A stretch of 64,000 nt of DNA, from assembly GCF_021532655.1 (NCBI RefSeq), contig NZ_JAKGAS010000002.1, forward strand, positions 552,366 to 616,365, read 5' to 3'. Below the pieces are notes generated by a model. It was not told where the DNA came from, searched no databases, and worked only from the letters and a program-made list of their open reading frames with translations. The DNA is from Paraglaciecola algarum. GTDB taxonomy: Bacteria > Pseudomonadota > Gammaproteobacteria > Enterobacterales > Alteromonadaceae. Shown here one piece after another: positions 45,425 to 54,031 of the stretch; position 1 is the first letter of the stretch, and each line of letters begins with the position of its first letter. The position numbers and the translations under genes were made by a program.

Positions 45425-46759
45425 GTGTTTTGGGGCGGATTAACGTGGTATAGTTTTAACTTAGCTTCTAAACAAAAAAATAATAAAGAAGTGTCTAAAT
45501 CAATAGCAAAAAATACAGTGTTAACCTTAGTCGCAAATATTTCATTGGCGGCTAGTAATTGGCTAATTTTAGTCATAATCGCTAAGCAATTCAGTGACCA
45601 TTTACTGGGTCTATTTGTATTCGCTTTATCTATTTGTTCCCCTGCTTTTTTGTTCGCAAGCTTTAAAATCCGTACTTTGTTAGTGGTCGATACTAAATGG
45701 CAATTTAGATTTGAAGACTATGCTACCGCTCGATTACTTTCTAATGCATTTGTCACCCTAGTTTTAATCTCAGCTGTATTGGTAAATTTAATTCATCTTC
45801 CTTTGTATGTTTTAGCTTTGGTTATCATTTATAAATTGTGTGACGCTTGGTCAGAGTTTTGCCAAAGTTACATGCGTAGAGTGTTTAATTACCGGGCGGC
45901 TTCGATATCCTTAACGAGTCGTTCTGGGTTAACCATGATCTTGGTTTTAGCCTTTAGTGTGTTATCAGACTCTTTCGAAGTATTGTTACTTGTGTGGTGT
46001 GTTACAGCGGTTGTATTTGCCCTTATCGATAATTTTTTAATGCTGCAGCTAACTAAAAAGCACGAAACTACCACTTTTAATTATGCTTTGTTGATAGACA
46101 GGCAAGCGTTTTCAAATGCATTTAAGTTGTATAGAAAATACCTGACGGTAGCTTGTGCCTTAGCTATTAGTTCGTTATTTGTGTATTTGCCTAATTTGTT
46201 ATTAAGTTACCAGCTTGGATTACAAGCTGCGGGGCAATTCGCGGCTATCAGTTACTTTTTAGTGGCTGGTGGTATTTTGGTGAACAGTGTTTCTCAAGCA
46301 AGTACACCTAATTTGGCTCGTTTGCTCAAAAATGATAATTATCCCGACTTTATACAACTGGTCAAAAAAATGTGTCTAGTAGGTTTATGTATTGGTTTTG
46401 CTGGGTTAATCACAAGCTTTTTGCTAGGTGAATACTTCTTAAAACTATTTTACACAGCTGAAATTGCCAGCCATTACCCCACTTTAAATTGGGTGATGTT
46501 GGCTGCCGCGGTTCGGTATATTTATATTTTTTTAGGTACGTCTTTAGCTGCGGTTCAGCAATTCCATATTCAAACCAAAATTTATTCTGTGGGTTTAGTT
46601 ACTATGTTCTTTTCTGGTTTTCTTTTAATTGAAAAGCACGGTTTAGTGGGCGCTGCCCAGGCGATGTTAATAGCGACCCTTGTTGAGTTACTACTATTCT
46701 CCTTGTTGAGTAAAAAGTATTGGCACCTAGCATTCGACAAGAATAAGGAAGCACCATGA
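45425..46759 (+). CDS. Wzx-type polysaccharide flippase
   Basis: A 444-residue membrane protein with about 12 spans, of the oligosaccharide flippase (MOP superfamily) type. It is expected to move undecaprenyl-linked repeat units across the inner membrane. SKSIAKNTVLTLVANISLAA and YQLGLQAAGQFAAISYFLVA are characteristic amphipathic spans. The start is uncertain: GTG 45425 gives the longest frame but has no ribosome site; GTG 45491 would begin close to the usual family start. It overlaps the next gene by 4 bases (ATGA). Confidence 0.85.
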   Translation: MFWGGLTWYSFNLASKQKNNKEVSKSIAKNTVLTLVANISLAASNWLILVIIAKQFSDHLLGLFVFALSICSPAFLFASFKIRTLLVVDTKWQFRFEDYATARLLSNAFVTLVLISAVLVNLIHLPLYVLALVIIYKLCDAWSEFCQSYMRRVFNYRAASISLTSRSGLTMILVLAFSVLSDSFEVLLLVWCVTAVVFALIDNFLMLQLTKKHETTTFNYALLIDRQAFSNAFKLYRKYLTVACALAISSLFVYLPNLLLSYQLGLQAAGQFAAISYFLVAGGILVNSVSQASTPNLARLLKNDNYPDFIQLVKKMCLVGLCIGFAGLITSFLLGEYFLKLFYTAEIASHYPTLNWVMLAAAVRYIYIFLGTSLAAVQQFHIQTKIYSVGLVTMFFSGFLLIEKHGLVGAAQAMLIATLVELLLFSLLSKKYWHLAFDKNKEAP

Positions 46760-47853
46760 AGCAGGTATTACATATTTTTGGTGCGATGAATCGTGGTGGT
46801 GCTGAAATGAGAACTGTCAGTTTGATGGCAGAAATGCGTCAGCAGGGCGTTCAATTTGATTATTGCGTGCTAAGTGGTGAGCAAGGAGTGTTGGATGACA
46901 CAATTAAAGATCTGCATGGAGAGATTTATTACTGCAAGTTAGGACCCGCTTTTTTTTACCAGTTTTGGCGATTGTTAACTACTAAAAAGTTTGATGTGGT
47001 GCATTCACACGTGGCTTATGTCAGTGGTTTTATATTATTTCTAGCTTGGTTAGCTGGCATTAAAAAACGGATTGCTCATTTTAGAAATACCACCGCTGGT
47101 GGAAGCCTTTCATTTATTCGTGCTTGTCGAGATGGTTTGTTAAAAACCATGATTAAATTATTTGCCACCGACATTTTAGCTGTGTGTGACGGCGCCATGC
47201 TCGGGTTTTGGGGAGCTGATTGGAAAAAACAAAAGCGTTGTAAGGTGATTTATAACGGATTTGAAGTCACCTCAATCCCACCGAATCAACAATTTTGGCA
47301 ACAATATATTCCTACTTTTAATGGCCAGAAAGTCGTTCTAAATGTAGCTAGAATGGATATTCAGAAAAATCATATCCGTCAATGCGAAATCTTTAACCTG
47401 CTCAATCAAATTGATAACAATACTCTGATGGTTTTTGTTGGTAAAGAAAACCTTGAGCGAAAAGCTAAAATGCTGGAATTAATCAATCGCTACGACTTAA
47501 ACGATAAAGTGCATTTCTTGGGATTACAGACAGACGTTTTACAATTTATGAGTCATGCCGATGTTTTATTGTTCCCATCAGAATGGGAAGGGTTACCAGG
47601 TGTGGTTTTAGAGGCTGCAAGTGTTGGCCTTAAAGTAGTTGGATCTGACTTGCCAGGTATTGAAGAAATTCAGCAGCATATTAAAGGGATTGAGATAGTT
47701 AAACGCTCACAGTCTGATCAAGAGTGGGCTGAAATACTTAATCAGAGTTTGCTTTCTAAAATTGAAGCACGAGAGATTATTGACTCATTTGCCAGTAGTG
47801 TGTTTTTAATGGAAAACAATGTGCGGCAGCTATATGCAGTTTACGCAGAGTAA
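46756..47853 (+). CDS. Glycosyltransferase, GT4 family
   Basis: A 365-residue cytoplasmic GT-B fold enzyme. The N-terminal domain starts VLHIFGAMNRGGAEMRTVSL, typical of EpsF-like retaining glycosyltransferases. The nucleotide-sugar domain contains VARMDIQKNH, VFVGKENLERKA and LLFPSEWEGLPGVVLEAASV (the E-x7-E region). It adds a sugar to the lipid-linked repeat unit; donor and linkage are unknown. It overlaps the flippase gene by 4 bases and the polymerase gene by 35. Confidence 0.9.
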   Translation: MKQVLHIFGAMNRGGAEMRTVSLMAEMRQQGVQFDYCVLSGEQGVLDDTIKDLHGEIYYCKLGPAFFYQFWRLLTTKKFDVVHSHVAYVSGFILFLAWLAGIKKRIAHFRNTTAGGSLSFIRACRDGLLKTMIKLFATDILAVCDGAMLGFWGADWKKQKRCKVIYNGFEVTSIPPNQQFWQQYIPTFNGQKVVLNVARMDIQKNHIRQCEIFNLLNQIDNNTLMVFVGKENLERKAKMLELINRYDLNDKVHFLGLQTDVLQFMSHADVLLFPSEWEGLPGVVLEAASVGLKVVGSDLPGIEEIQQHIKGIEIVKRSQSDQEWAEILNQSLLSKIEAREIIDSFASSVFLMENNVRQLYAVYAE

Positions 47854-49246
47854 AACCTTACTACAAAAACTCCTCGGAATTTGGATTGTATCCTTGGTCG
47901 GGGTGTGGGTAATGGCCGCTTACTTGAATGTTTTTGAAGCGCCTCGGGCATTATTAGAAAGTATCACAGCGCTAAATTGGATGGCATTATCCGTCATCTT
48001 GTACATCACTTTACCTAAAGGCATGTGGTCTATCTGTTTTATTTTTATGTCCGTGGTTGGGGTCTTTCACATTGGTTTGGTGTTAGCTAATTCTGTTGGC
48101 GGAATAACAGATGAAGATACCCTATACCAAATTAGTTGGTGGTTTTACAATGTGGAAACTGAAAACGCCATTCACATAGTTAATTTAGCTATGATAAGTT
48201 TTGCTTTGAGTGCAATCTTATTTTCCAAGCAACCCAAAGATCACCTGCAGCATACTCAGCCTAATTTTCAAATAAATCTCCAATACCGTAAAAGGTTATT
48301 TCATATGGGAGGTATATTGTTATGCCTTTTCGTCGCGATATTTTTTGCAATTATCTTGGTAACCGGTGCGATTAGTTCTTATGGGGCTTACCTAGAGGTA
48401 ATGGGCAACAATCCTTTATATGCTGCGATATTTTCCTATTTGTACTTTTTTATTGGTGTGGCCTTAGTTTTTATGTGCGTATCGTACAACAAAGAGTTTG
48501 GTTACTTTTATTTTTTAGTCTTTGCTGTGTGGGCTTTAGTAGCATTTAAAATTGGTTTGCGGGGGGAGGTGATGTTTCCAAGTGCTGTGGCTGCCTGTAT
48601 GTTAGGTAGAAAATCAGCTCCGGTAAAAGGGTATATATTAGCCATAGGTCTAATAGCGTTTTTAATTGTAACTGGCATAGTAAAGAACGCTCGAGTATCA
48701 GGGGATTATTCCGGAGACCTAGGAATCAATCCGTTGAATGCTATTGCAGAAATGGGCTCCAGCTTAAGAGCAGTTCAAGAAACAGTGAAATGGCGTAAAA
48801 ATGATAACTTTGAACTGTTAATGGGGGGCAGTTATTGGGCGCCTTTTGAACGACAATTTGCTTTGTTTATTCCCCAATTAGAAAGAATAGATGTAAATGA
48901 AGACGGCCGCTTATTAAATATTGTGGTGCAAAAAAGAGCAGGGCCTATTGGTTTTTCCGCCATTGCCGAGGCTTATATCAATTTTGGTGAGCAAGGGGTG
49001 GTGTTTGTCTTTTTCTTGTTTGGTTGGTTTATGGCCAAATTAGACTCCTCTTTAAGTAATATTAGAAATGATATCTTAATTGGCGTAGCTCTATTGCCTG
49101 TCTTTGTGACGATAAGAAATAGTTTTATTCACGTTCCGGTGCAAATAATTTTAGGCTTATGTTTAGCAAGTCTGTTAATGTATCTGGGGTATAAAAAACA
49201 AGATCGCTTGAATGAAAGCGGCGTGCAGAGTGACGAATGCAGTTAG
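47819..49246 (+). CDS. Wzy-type polysaccharide polymerase
   Basis: A 475-residue protein with about 10-12 membrane spans and one large periplasmic loop (~300-370), which fits an O-antigen/oligosaccharide repeat-unit polymerase. There is little conserved sequence in this class; the assignment rests on topology and on the position between glycosyltransferases in a Wzx/Wzy-type locus. The ATG at 47819 overlaps the upstream gene by 35 bases; an alternative is ATG 47834. It overlaps the next gene by 10 bases. Confidence 0.78.
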   Translation: MCGSYMQFTQSKTLLQKLLGIWIVSLVGVWVMAAYLNVFEAPRALLESITALNWMALSVILYITLPKGMWSICFIFMSVVGVFHIGLVLANSVGGITDEDTLYQISWWFYNVETENAIHIVNLAMISFALSAILFSKQPKDHLQHTQPNFQINLQYRKRLFHMGGILLCLFVAIFFAIILVTGAISSYGAYLEVMGNNPLYAAIFSYLYFFIGVALVFMCVSYNKEFGYFYFLVFAVWALVAFKIGLRGEVMFPSAVAACMLGRKSAPVKGYILAIGLIAFLIVTGIVKNARVSGDYSGDLGINPLNAIAEMGSSLRAVQETVKWRKNDNFELLMGGSYWAPFERQFALFIPQLERIDVNEDGRLLNIVVQKRAGPIGFSAIAEAYINFGEQGVVFVFFLFGWFMAKLDSSLSNIRNDILIGVALLPVFVTIRNSFIHVPVQIILGLCLASLLMYLGYKKQDRLNESGVQSDECS

Positions 49247-50409
49247 ATGTAATTATTGAACAGCGTTTTTATTGCTGTTCTAAAAAACAATATTGGACAG
49301 ACAATGCTTTTCCCAATGCATTTTGGGTAAGGTACTTGACCGTTTTTTCTGCCGTCAATATTGTGGCTAGAGTTGAACATGTTGCCAACCCCAAAAGTGA
49401 TTGGAAAAGAGTTGACGGAGATAATGTTCATTTTGTGGATTTACCCTGCTATATCGGCCCTTTCGGATTTGTTAAAACCTTCCCTTCTTTATACAAAAAA
49501 ATTCGTAGTCGATTAGGTATTGAACGTAAGGTTATTTATCGTATACCTGGCATTTTATCTACTTTATATCAGTTGTTTGCTACCACTAAATCTCAAAAAT
49601 ATGGCGCTGAAGTGGTAGGTGACCCCGCTGATGTGTTTTCTGTAGGTGCCAGTAAAAGTGTGTTTAGAGGTTTTTTCAAATGGTTATTTGTGAAAATGTT
49701 AAAAGCTCAGTGCTCCGGCGCTACGTCAATATCTTATGTAACTGAATATAGTTTACAACAACGTTATCCGCCCAACCCTAAAGCATTTCATACCCATTAT
49801 TCGTCAATACAGTTGACTCAAGCTGATTATCATCAGCGTGATACTTATAACCTTTCCAAAGAGCTGAAAATTATTTGTATTGGCAATTTAACTCAGCCTT
49901 ATAAAGGTTGTGACTTTATGCTTGAGTCACTTGCACAGTTAAAGGAGCTGGGTGTTAATTGTCAGCTTACTTGGATTGGTGGTGGTTATTTATTAGCTGA
50001 AATGCAGCAGCTTGTTAAAGGCTTAGGTATTGACCAACAAGTTAATTTTGTAGGTAATTTATCAGATAGAAATGAAATAAGAGCGCGGCTCGATCAAGCT
50101 GATGTTTTTGTCTTGTCGTCTCGCCAAGAAGGGCTGCCAAGAGTGTTAATTGAGTCTATGGCCAGATCTCTAGTGTGTGTAGCAACAAATGTGGGCGGGG
50201 TAAAAGAGTTATTAAGCAATGACTTTATCATTGAGAAAGACAATCAGTCCCAACTAGTGGCGCAAATTCAAAGGTTGAGTGGATTAGCTGAGCAAGACTT
50301 ATTGACCATTGCCCAAACTAATTACCAAAAATCTTTGGATTATCAGGATAGCGTTTTAACTCAAAGACGTGAATCAATGTTCAAACACCTTTTAGGTGAA
50401 CGATCATGA
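49237..50409 (+). CDS. Glycosyltransferase, GT4 family
   Basis: A 390-residue GT-B glycosyltransferase. The N-terminal acceptor domain is divergent (MQLDVIIEQRFYCCSKKQYW). The C-terminal donor domain is clear: LKIICIGNLTQPYKGCDFML, LTWIGGGYLLAEMQQL, and VFVLSSRQEGLPRVLIESMA with the E-x7-E motif. It is one of three such enzymes in the locus, so the repeat unit likely has at least four sugars counting the one placed by the initiating transferase. It overlaps both neighbours by a few bases. Confidence 0.9.
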   Translation: MQLDVIIEQRFYCCSKKQYWTDNAFPNAFWVRYLTVFSAVNIVARVEHVANPKSDWKRVDGDNVHFVDLPCYIGPFGFVKTFPSLYKKIRSRLGIERKVIYRIPGILSTLYQLFATTKSQKYGAEVVGDPADVFSVGASKSVFRGFFKWLFVKMLKAQCSGATSISYVTEYSLQQRYPPNPKAFHTHYSSIQLTQADYHQRDTYNLSKELKIICIGNLTQPYKGCDFMLESLAQLKELGVNCQLTWIGGGYLLAEMQQLVKGLGIDQQVNFVGNLSDRNEIRARLDQADVFVLSSRQEGLPRVLIESMARSLVCVATNVGGVKELLSNDFIIEKDNQSQLVAQIQRLSGLAEQDLLTIAQTNYQKSLDYQDSVLTQRRESMFKHLLGERS

Positions 50410-51581
50410 GTGCAAATATACGCGTCTTGCATTTATTAAAAACCTCTGTTGGTGCTAGCTGGGCCTTACGTCAAACCCAGCAGTTAGTAAAATTAGGGGT
50501 AGAAGTTCACTTAGTATTACCAGCTGGGCCTATGGTGGATAAATATAAAGCTGCGGGCGTGAACGTGCATGTTTTTGACCCGTCGTTATGTATCAGTCGA
50601 CCTTGGAAAAATATCGCCAGAATTAGGAAGTTACGGGCATTAGTTAAAGAAATTGATCCTGATGTGATCCATAGTCATTTTGTAGCAACTACTTTATTAA
50701 TGCGTTTTGGTTTAGTTGGCTTAGACGTGCCTAGAATATTTCATGTACCTGGGCCGTTACATCTAGAGCATAAAATATTTCGTTGGTTAGATTTAACCAG
50801 TGGAGGCAAATTAGATTATTGGTTGGCATCTTGTTTATGGACTCAAAAAAAATATCTAAGTTGCGGCATAGCTGAGCAAAAAGTCGGATTAGCTTATTAC
50901 GGTGTTAACGCTGGCGACTTTACTTTTAAGCCAGGTCAGAATGATTTAAAAGCCTCACTAGGCATGGCTTCTAGTGATTTTTTAATTGGCATGGTTGCTT
51001 ATTTTTATGCACCTAAAGGTTACCTTGGACAAACCAGAGGTTTGAAAGGTCATGAAGATTTAATTGATGCAGTTGGCATAGTCAGAAAACAATTCCCAAA
51101 AACCAAGTGTGTATTTGTGGGTGGGCCATGGGGCGCGACTCAAGGCTATTTTAATCAAGTTAAACAATACGCTGAAAACACAGTGGGTGATGCTTGTGTC
51201 TTTTTAGGTACTCGGCAAGATGTGCCAGAATTATACCCTCAATTTGATTTAGCTGTGCATCCTTCACACTCAGAAAATGTAGGTGGTGCAGTGGAGTCAA
51301 TGTATGCAGGTATCCCTACATTAACCACTAATATTGGTGGATTTCCGGATTTAGTCACAGACGGTGAAACAGGCTTATTAGCTGAGGTTAAATCTCCAGA
51401 AAGTTTGGCAAATAAAATTATGCAGGCTATTGAGCAGCCAGAATTATGTGAAAAGCTTGTGCAGCAAGGGACAATTAAAGTACAGCAAGTGATGAATGTG
51501 GAACATAACGCCAAGCAAGTTTTTGAATTTTATCAGCAGGTATTAGCCGATTATCAAGGTAAAACAGTGAGCTTATGTTAA
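50406..51581 (+). CDS. Glycosyltransferase, GT4 family
   Basis: A 391-residue GT-B glycosyltransferase with VLHLLKTSVGASWALRQTQQ at the N-terminus, HSHFVATTLLMRFGL, and the donor-site block LAVHPSHSENVGGAVESMYA (a serine-rich variant of the E-x7-E motif) followed by IPTLTTNIGGFPDLV. It starts within the stop codon of the preceding gene (ATGA) and overlaps the sugar transferase gene by 7 bases. Confidence 0.9.
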   Translation: MSANIRVLHLLKTSVGASWALRQTQQLVKLGVEVHLVLPAGPMVDKYKAAGVNVHVFDPSLCISRPWKNIARIRKLRALVKEIDPDVIHSHFVATTLLMRFGLVGLDVPRIFHVPGPLHLEHKIFRWLDLTSGGKLDYWLASCLWTQKKYLSCGIAEQKVGLAYYGVNAGDFTFKPGQNDLKASLGMASSDFLIGMVAYFYAPKGYLGQTRGLKGHEDLIDAVGIVRKQFPKTKCVFVGGPWGATQGYFNQVKQYAENTVGDACVFLGTRQDVPELYPQFDLAVHPSHSENVGGAVESMYAGIPTLTTNIGGFPDLVTDGETGLLAEVKSPESLANKIMQAIEQPELCEKLVQQGTIKVQQVMNVEHNAKQVFEFYQQVLADYQGKTVSLC

Positions 51582-52177
51582 AACGTTTTGTAGATATTCT
51601 TGTGTCCTTAACTGCTTTGATTTTTTTGATCCCAATCTTATTGATTTTAGCTTTAGTGATTAGAACTAAGCTTGGATCGCCAATTTTGTTTAAACAGGCT
51701 AGGCCGGGTTTGCGTGGAAAGAGCTTTAACATGTTGAAGTTTCGTTCCATGACAGACGAAACAGATTTGGAAGGTAACTTATTGTCCGATGAAAAGCGCT
51801 TAACTAAATTTGGTTTATTTTTACGAGCTAGCAGTATGGATGAACTCCCCGGTTTATTTAATGTACTAGTTGGAAATATGAGCTTAGTTGGTCCCAGGCC
51901 TTTATTAATGGAATATTTACCGCTGTATAGTCAACAACAAGCCAAGCGTCATAATGTTCGTCCCGGTATAACTGGCTGGGCACAGGTGAATGGTCGAAAT
52001 ACACTTTCTTGGCAAGACAAATTTGAATTAGATGTTTGGTATGTTGAGCATCAGTCGTTTATTTTAGATGTGAAAATCTTAATTTTGACCGTATTAAAAG
52101 TACTCAAACGTGAAGGTATTAATCAGCAAGGGCAAGCAACTGTGACTAAATTTACTGGGCAATCTGATGGTGGCTGA
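51575..52177 (+). CDS. PglC-type initiating sugar-phosphate transferase
   Basis: A 200-residue monotopic phosphoglycosyltransferase that loads the first sugar phosphate onto undecaprenyl phosphate. It has the single N-terminal re-entrant helix (~12-33), the FKQARPGLRGKSFNMLKFRS block, the catalytic Asp-Glu pair in SSMDELPGLFNVLVG, and VGPRPLLMEYLPLYS plus RHNVRPGITGWAQVNGRN. The short form without extra N-terminal spans is the PglC/WecA-independent type, which in the Pgl pathway uses UDP-di-N-acetylbacillosamine. Its position directly before PglD/E/F-like genes supports that donor. Confidence 0.93.
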   Translation: MLKRFVDILVSLTALIFLIPILLILALVIRTKLGSPILFKQARPGLRGKSFNMLKFRSMTDETDLEGNLLSDEKRLTKFGLFLRASSMDELPGLFNVLVGNMSLVGPRPLLMEYLPLYSQQQAKRHNVRPGITGWAQVNGRNTLSWQDKFELDVWYVEHQSFILDVKILILTVLKVLKREGINQQGQATVTKFTGQSDGG

Positions 52178-52811
52178 TAAATTACTGATAATTATAGGTG
52201 CTGGAGGCCACGGTAAAGTGGCTGCTGAATGTGCAGAATCTATGGGTATTTACCAAAAAATAGTGTTTTTGGATGCAGGCGCTTCCGAGCGAACTAGCGT
52301 GGGCCCGTGGGATATTGTTGGTATGCCAGAGGATTTCGAGCGTTACTTGTCAGGTAATTCAGAGTTTTTTGTGGCCATAGGTGATAATCAAGCTAGAGCA
52401 AAATGGTTAACTGGTTTAGATGAATGTAAGGCGCCAATCGCGAGCTTGATCCATGCTTCTGCCACTATCAGTGACTATTCCACTCTAGGAGTGGGTAGTT
52501 TGTTATGTGCTCATGCAGTGGTAAACCCTTTTACAAGTATTGGTTTGGGCTGCATTGTAAACACCAGTGCGTCCATTGATCACGATTGTGTACTGGATAA
52601 TTTTGTACATATTGCCCCTGGGTGTCATATTGCAGGCACAGTCAAAGTGGGTGAAAAAAGTTTTATAGGTATTGGCAGCAGCGTTGTGCAGTCAGTGAAT
52701 ATTGGTAAAAATTGTGTATTAGGTGCCGGCTCAGTAGTAGTCGGCGATATTAAGGACAATAGTTTGGGGTATGGAGTACCAGCCAAGATAATTAAGACGC
52801 TAGAAAAGTAG
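52167..52811 (+). CDS. PglD-like sugar N-acetyltransferase
   Basis: A 214-residue left-handed beta-helix acetyltransferase of the NeuD/PglD family. The N-terminal UDP-sugar binding part starts LLIIIGAGGHGKVAAECAES; the hexapeptide-repeat part follows, with the catalytic His139 in NTSASIDHDCVLDNFVHIAP. PglD acetylates the 4-amino group of UDP-4-amino-sugars to give UDP-di-N-acetylbacillosamine. It overlaps the PglC-like gene by 11 bases. Confidence 0.9.
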   Translation: MVADKLLIIIGAGGHGKVAAECAESMGIYQKIVFLDAGASERTSVGPWDIVGMPEDFERYLSGNSEFFVAIGDNQARAKWLTGLDECKAPIASLIHASATISDYSTLGVGSLLCAHAVVNPFTSIGLGCIVNTSASIDHDCVLDNFVHIAPGCHIAGTVKVGEKSFIGIGSSVVQSVNIGKNCVLGAGSVVVGDIKDNSLGYGVPAKIIKTLEK

Positions 52812-52855
52812 TTGTTTTATAAAAACACACAAAAATAATAATAAGAGATGTAAAC

Positions 52856-54031
52856 ATGTTAAATGGTCCATTTTCTCCTTGGCCTGATTATGATGAACAA
52901 GAAAAGCAGGCTGTTCTAAAGGTTTTAGATTCTAATCAAGTTAATTATTGGACGGGACAAGAAGGTCGCGAATTCGAAAAAGAATTTGCGGCTTACACCG
53001 ATAGCCAGTATGCCGTAGCAGTTGCGAATGGTACAGTGGCGCTAGATTTAGCTTGGCAAGCATTGCAACTTCCTGCTGGCTCAGAAGTGATTGTCACATC
53101 GCGCACATTTATTGCCTCTGTTTCATCCATTGTACTGGCTGGTTTAGTGCCTGTATTTGTTGATGTGGACAGAGACTCGCAAAACATCTCAGCTACAACC
53201 ATTGCCGATAAACTTAATTATAATACCTCCGCTATCTTGTGTGTGCACTTAGCCGGTTGGCCATGTGACATGGATAGTATTTTAGAGCTAGCCACGCAAC
53301 ATGATATTAAAGTTGTAGAAGATTGCGCTCAAGCCCATGGTGCTAAATACAATGGTAAATCAGTAGGAAGTTTGGGGCATATATCTGCTTGGTCTTTTTG
53401 CCAAGATAAGATTATGAGCACCGCTGGTGAAGGTGGCATGGTGACCACCAACGATAAAGAATTATGGCAACGAGTGTGGTCGTTTAAAGATCATGGCAAA
53501 TCTTGGTCTGCAATTTATGAAAAGCAACATCCTGCTGGTTTTAGATGGTTACATGAATCTTTTGGCACCAATTGGCGAATGACCGAAATACAAGCAGCGG
53601 TGGGGCGACTTCAATTACAAAAAATGCCTCAATGGTTTGAGACTCGTACTATCTACGGTCAACAAATTTGGAATACTGCCAGAAAATTCAGTTCGTTACG
53701 GGTGCCAGCCGTGCCTGAAAAAATATTGCATGCCTTTTATAAATGTTATGTGTTTGTTGAACCTGACAAACTTAAAAAGGGTTGGGATCGTGACGCAATT
53801 ATACAAGCGATAGTCGAACGTGGGGTGCCTTGTTTTTCTGGCTCTTGCTCAGAGGTGTATAAAGAAAAAGCTTTTGAAGATACTAATTTCCGTCCTACTC
53901 GTCCGCTGAATAATGCTATTGAACTAGGTGAAACTGCCTTGATGTTTTTAGTGCATCCAACATTAAAAGCAAAAGAGGTGGATAAATGTTGCCATGTGCT
54001 ATCAGAGGTGATGTCAGAGGCTAGCCAATAA
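52856..54031 (+). CDS. PglE-like sugar aminotransferase
   Basis: A 391-residue DegT/DnrJ/EryC1/StrS-family PLP aminotransferase. NGPFSPWPDYDEQEKQAVLK is a typical start; the PLP lysine is Lys185 in SFCQDKIMSTAGEGGMV, and VVEDCAQAHGAKYNGKSVGS supplies the ring-stacking Asp. It should convert the 4-keto sugar made by the PglF-like dehydratase to the 4-amino sugar used by the PglD-like enzyme. The 44-base gap before it is the largest inside the sugar-modification part of the locus. It overlaps the next gene by one base (TAATG). Confidence 0.92.
   Translation: MLNGPFSPWPDYDEQEKQAVLKVLDSNQVNYWTGQEGREFEKEFAAYTDSQYAVAVANGTVALDLAWQALQLPAGSEVIVTSRTFIASVSSIVLAGLVPVFVDVDRDSQNISATTIADKLNYNTSAILCVHLAGWPCDMDSILELATQHDIKVVEDCAQAHGAKYNGKSVGSLGHISAWSFCQDKIMSTAGEGGMVTTNDKELWQRVWSFKDHGKSWSAIYEKQHPAGFRWLHESFGTNWRMTEIQAAVGRLQLQKMPQWFETRTIYGQQIWNTARKFSSLRVPAVPEKILHAFYKCYVFVEPDKLKKGWDRDAIIQAIVERGVPCFSGSCSEVYKEKAFEDTNFRPTRPLNNAIELGETALMFLVHPTLKAKEVDKCCHVLSEVMSEASQ

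Noticed and set aside
46756..51581. Idea that the locus is an LPS O-antigen cluster rather than exopolysaccharide
   Set aside because: The Wzc-like co-polymerase and the absence of an O-antigen ligase or classic O-antigen Wzz favour an exported polymer, although this is not fully excluded.
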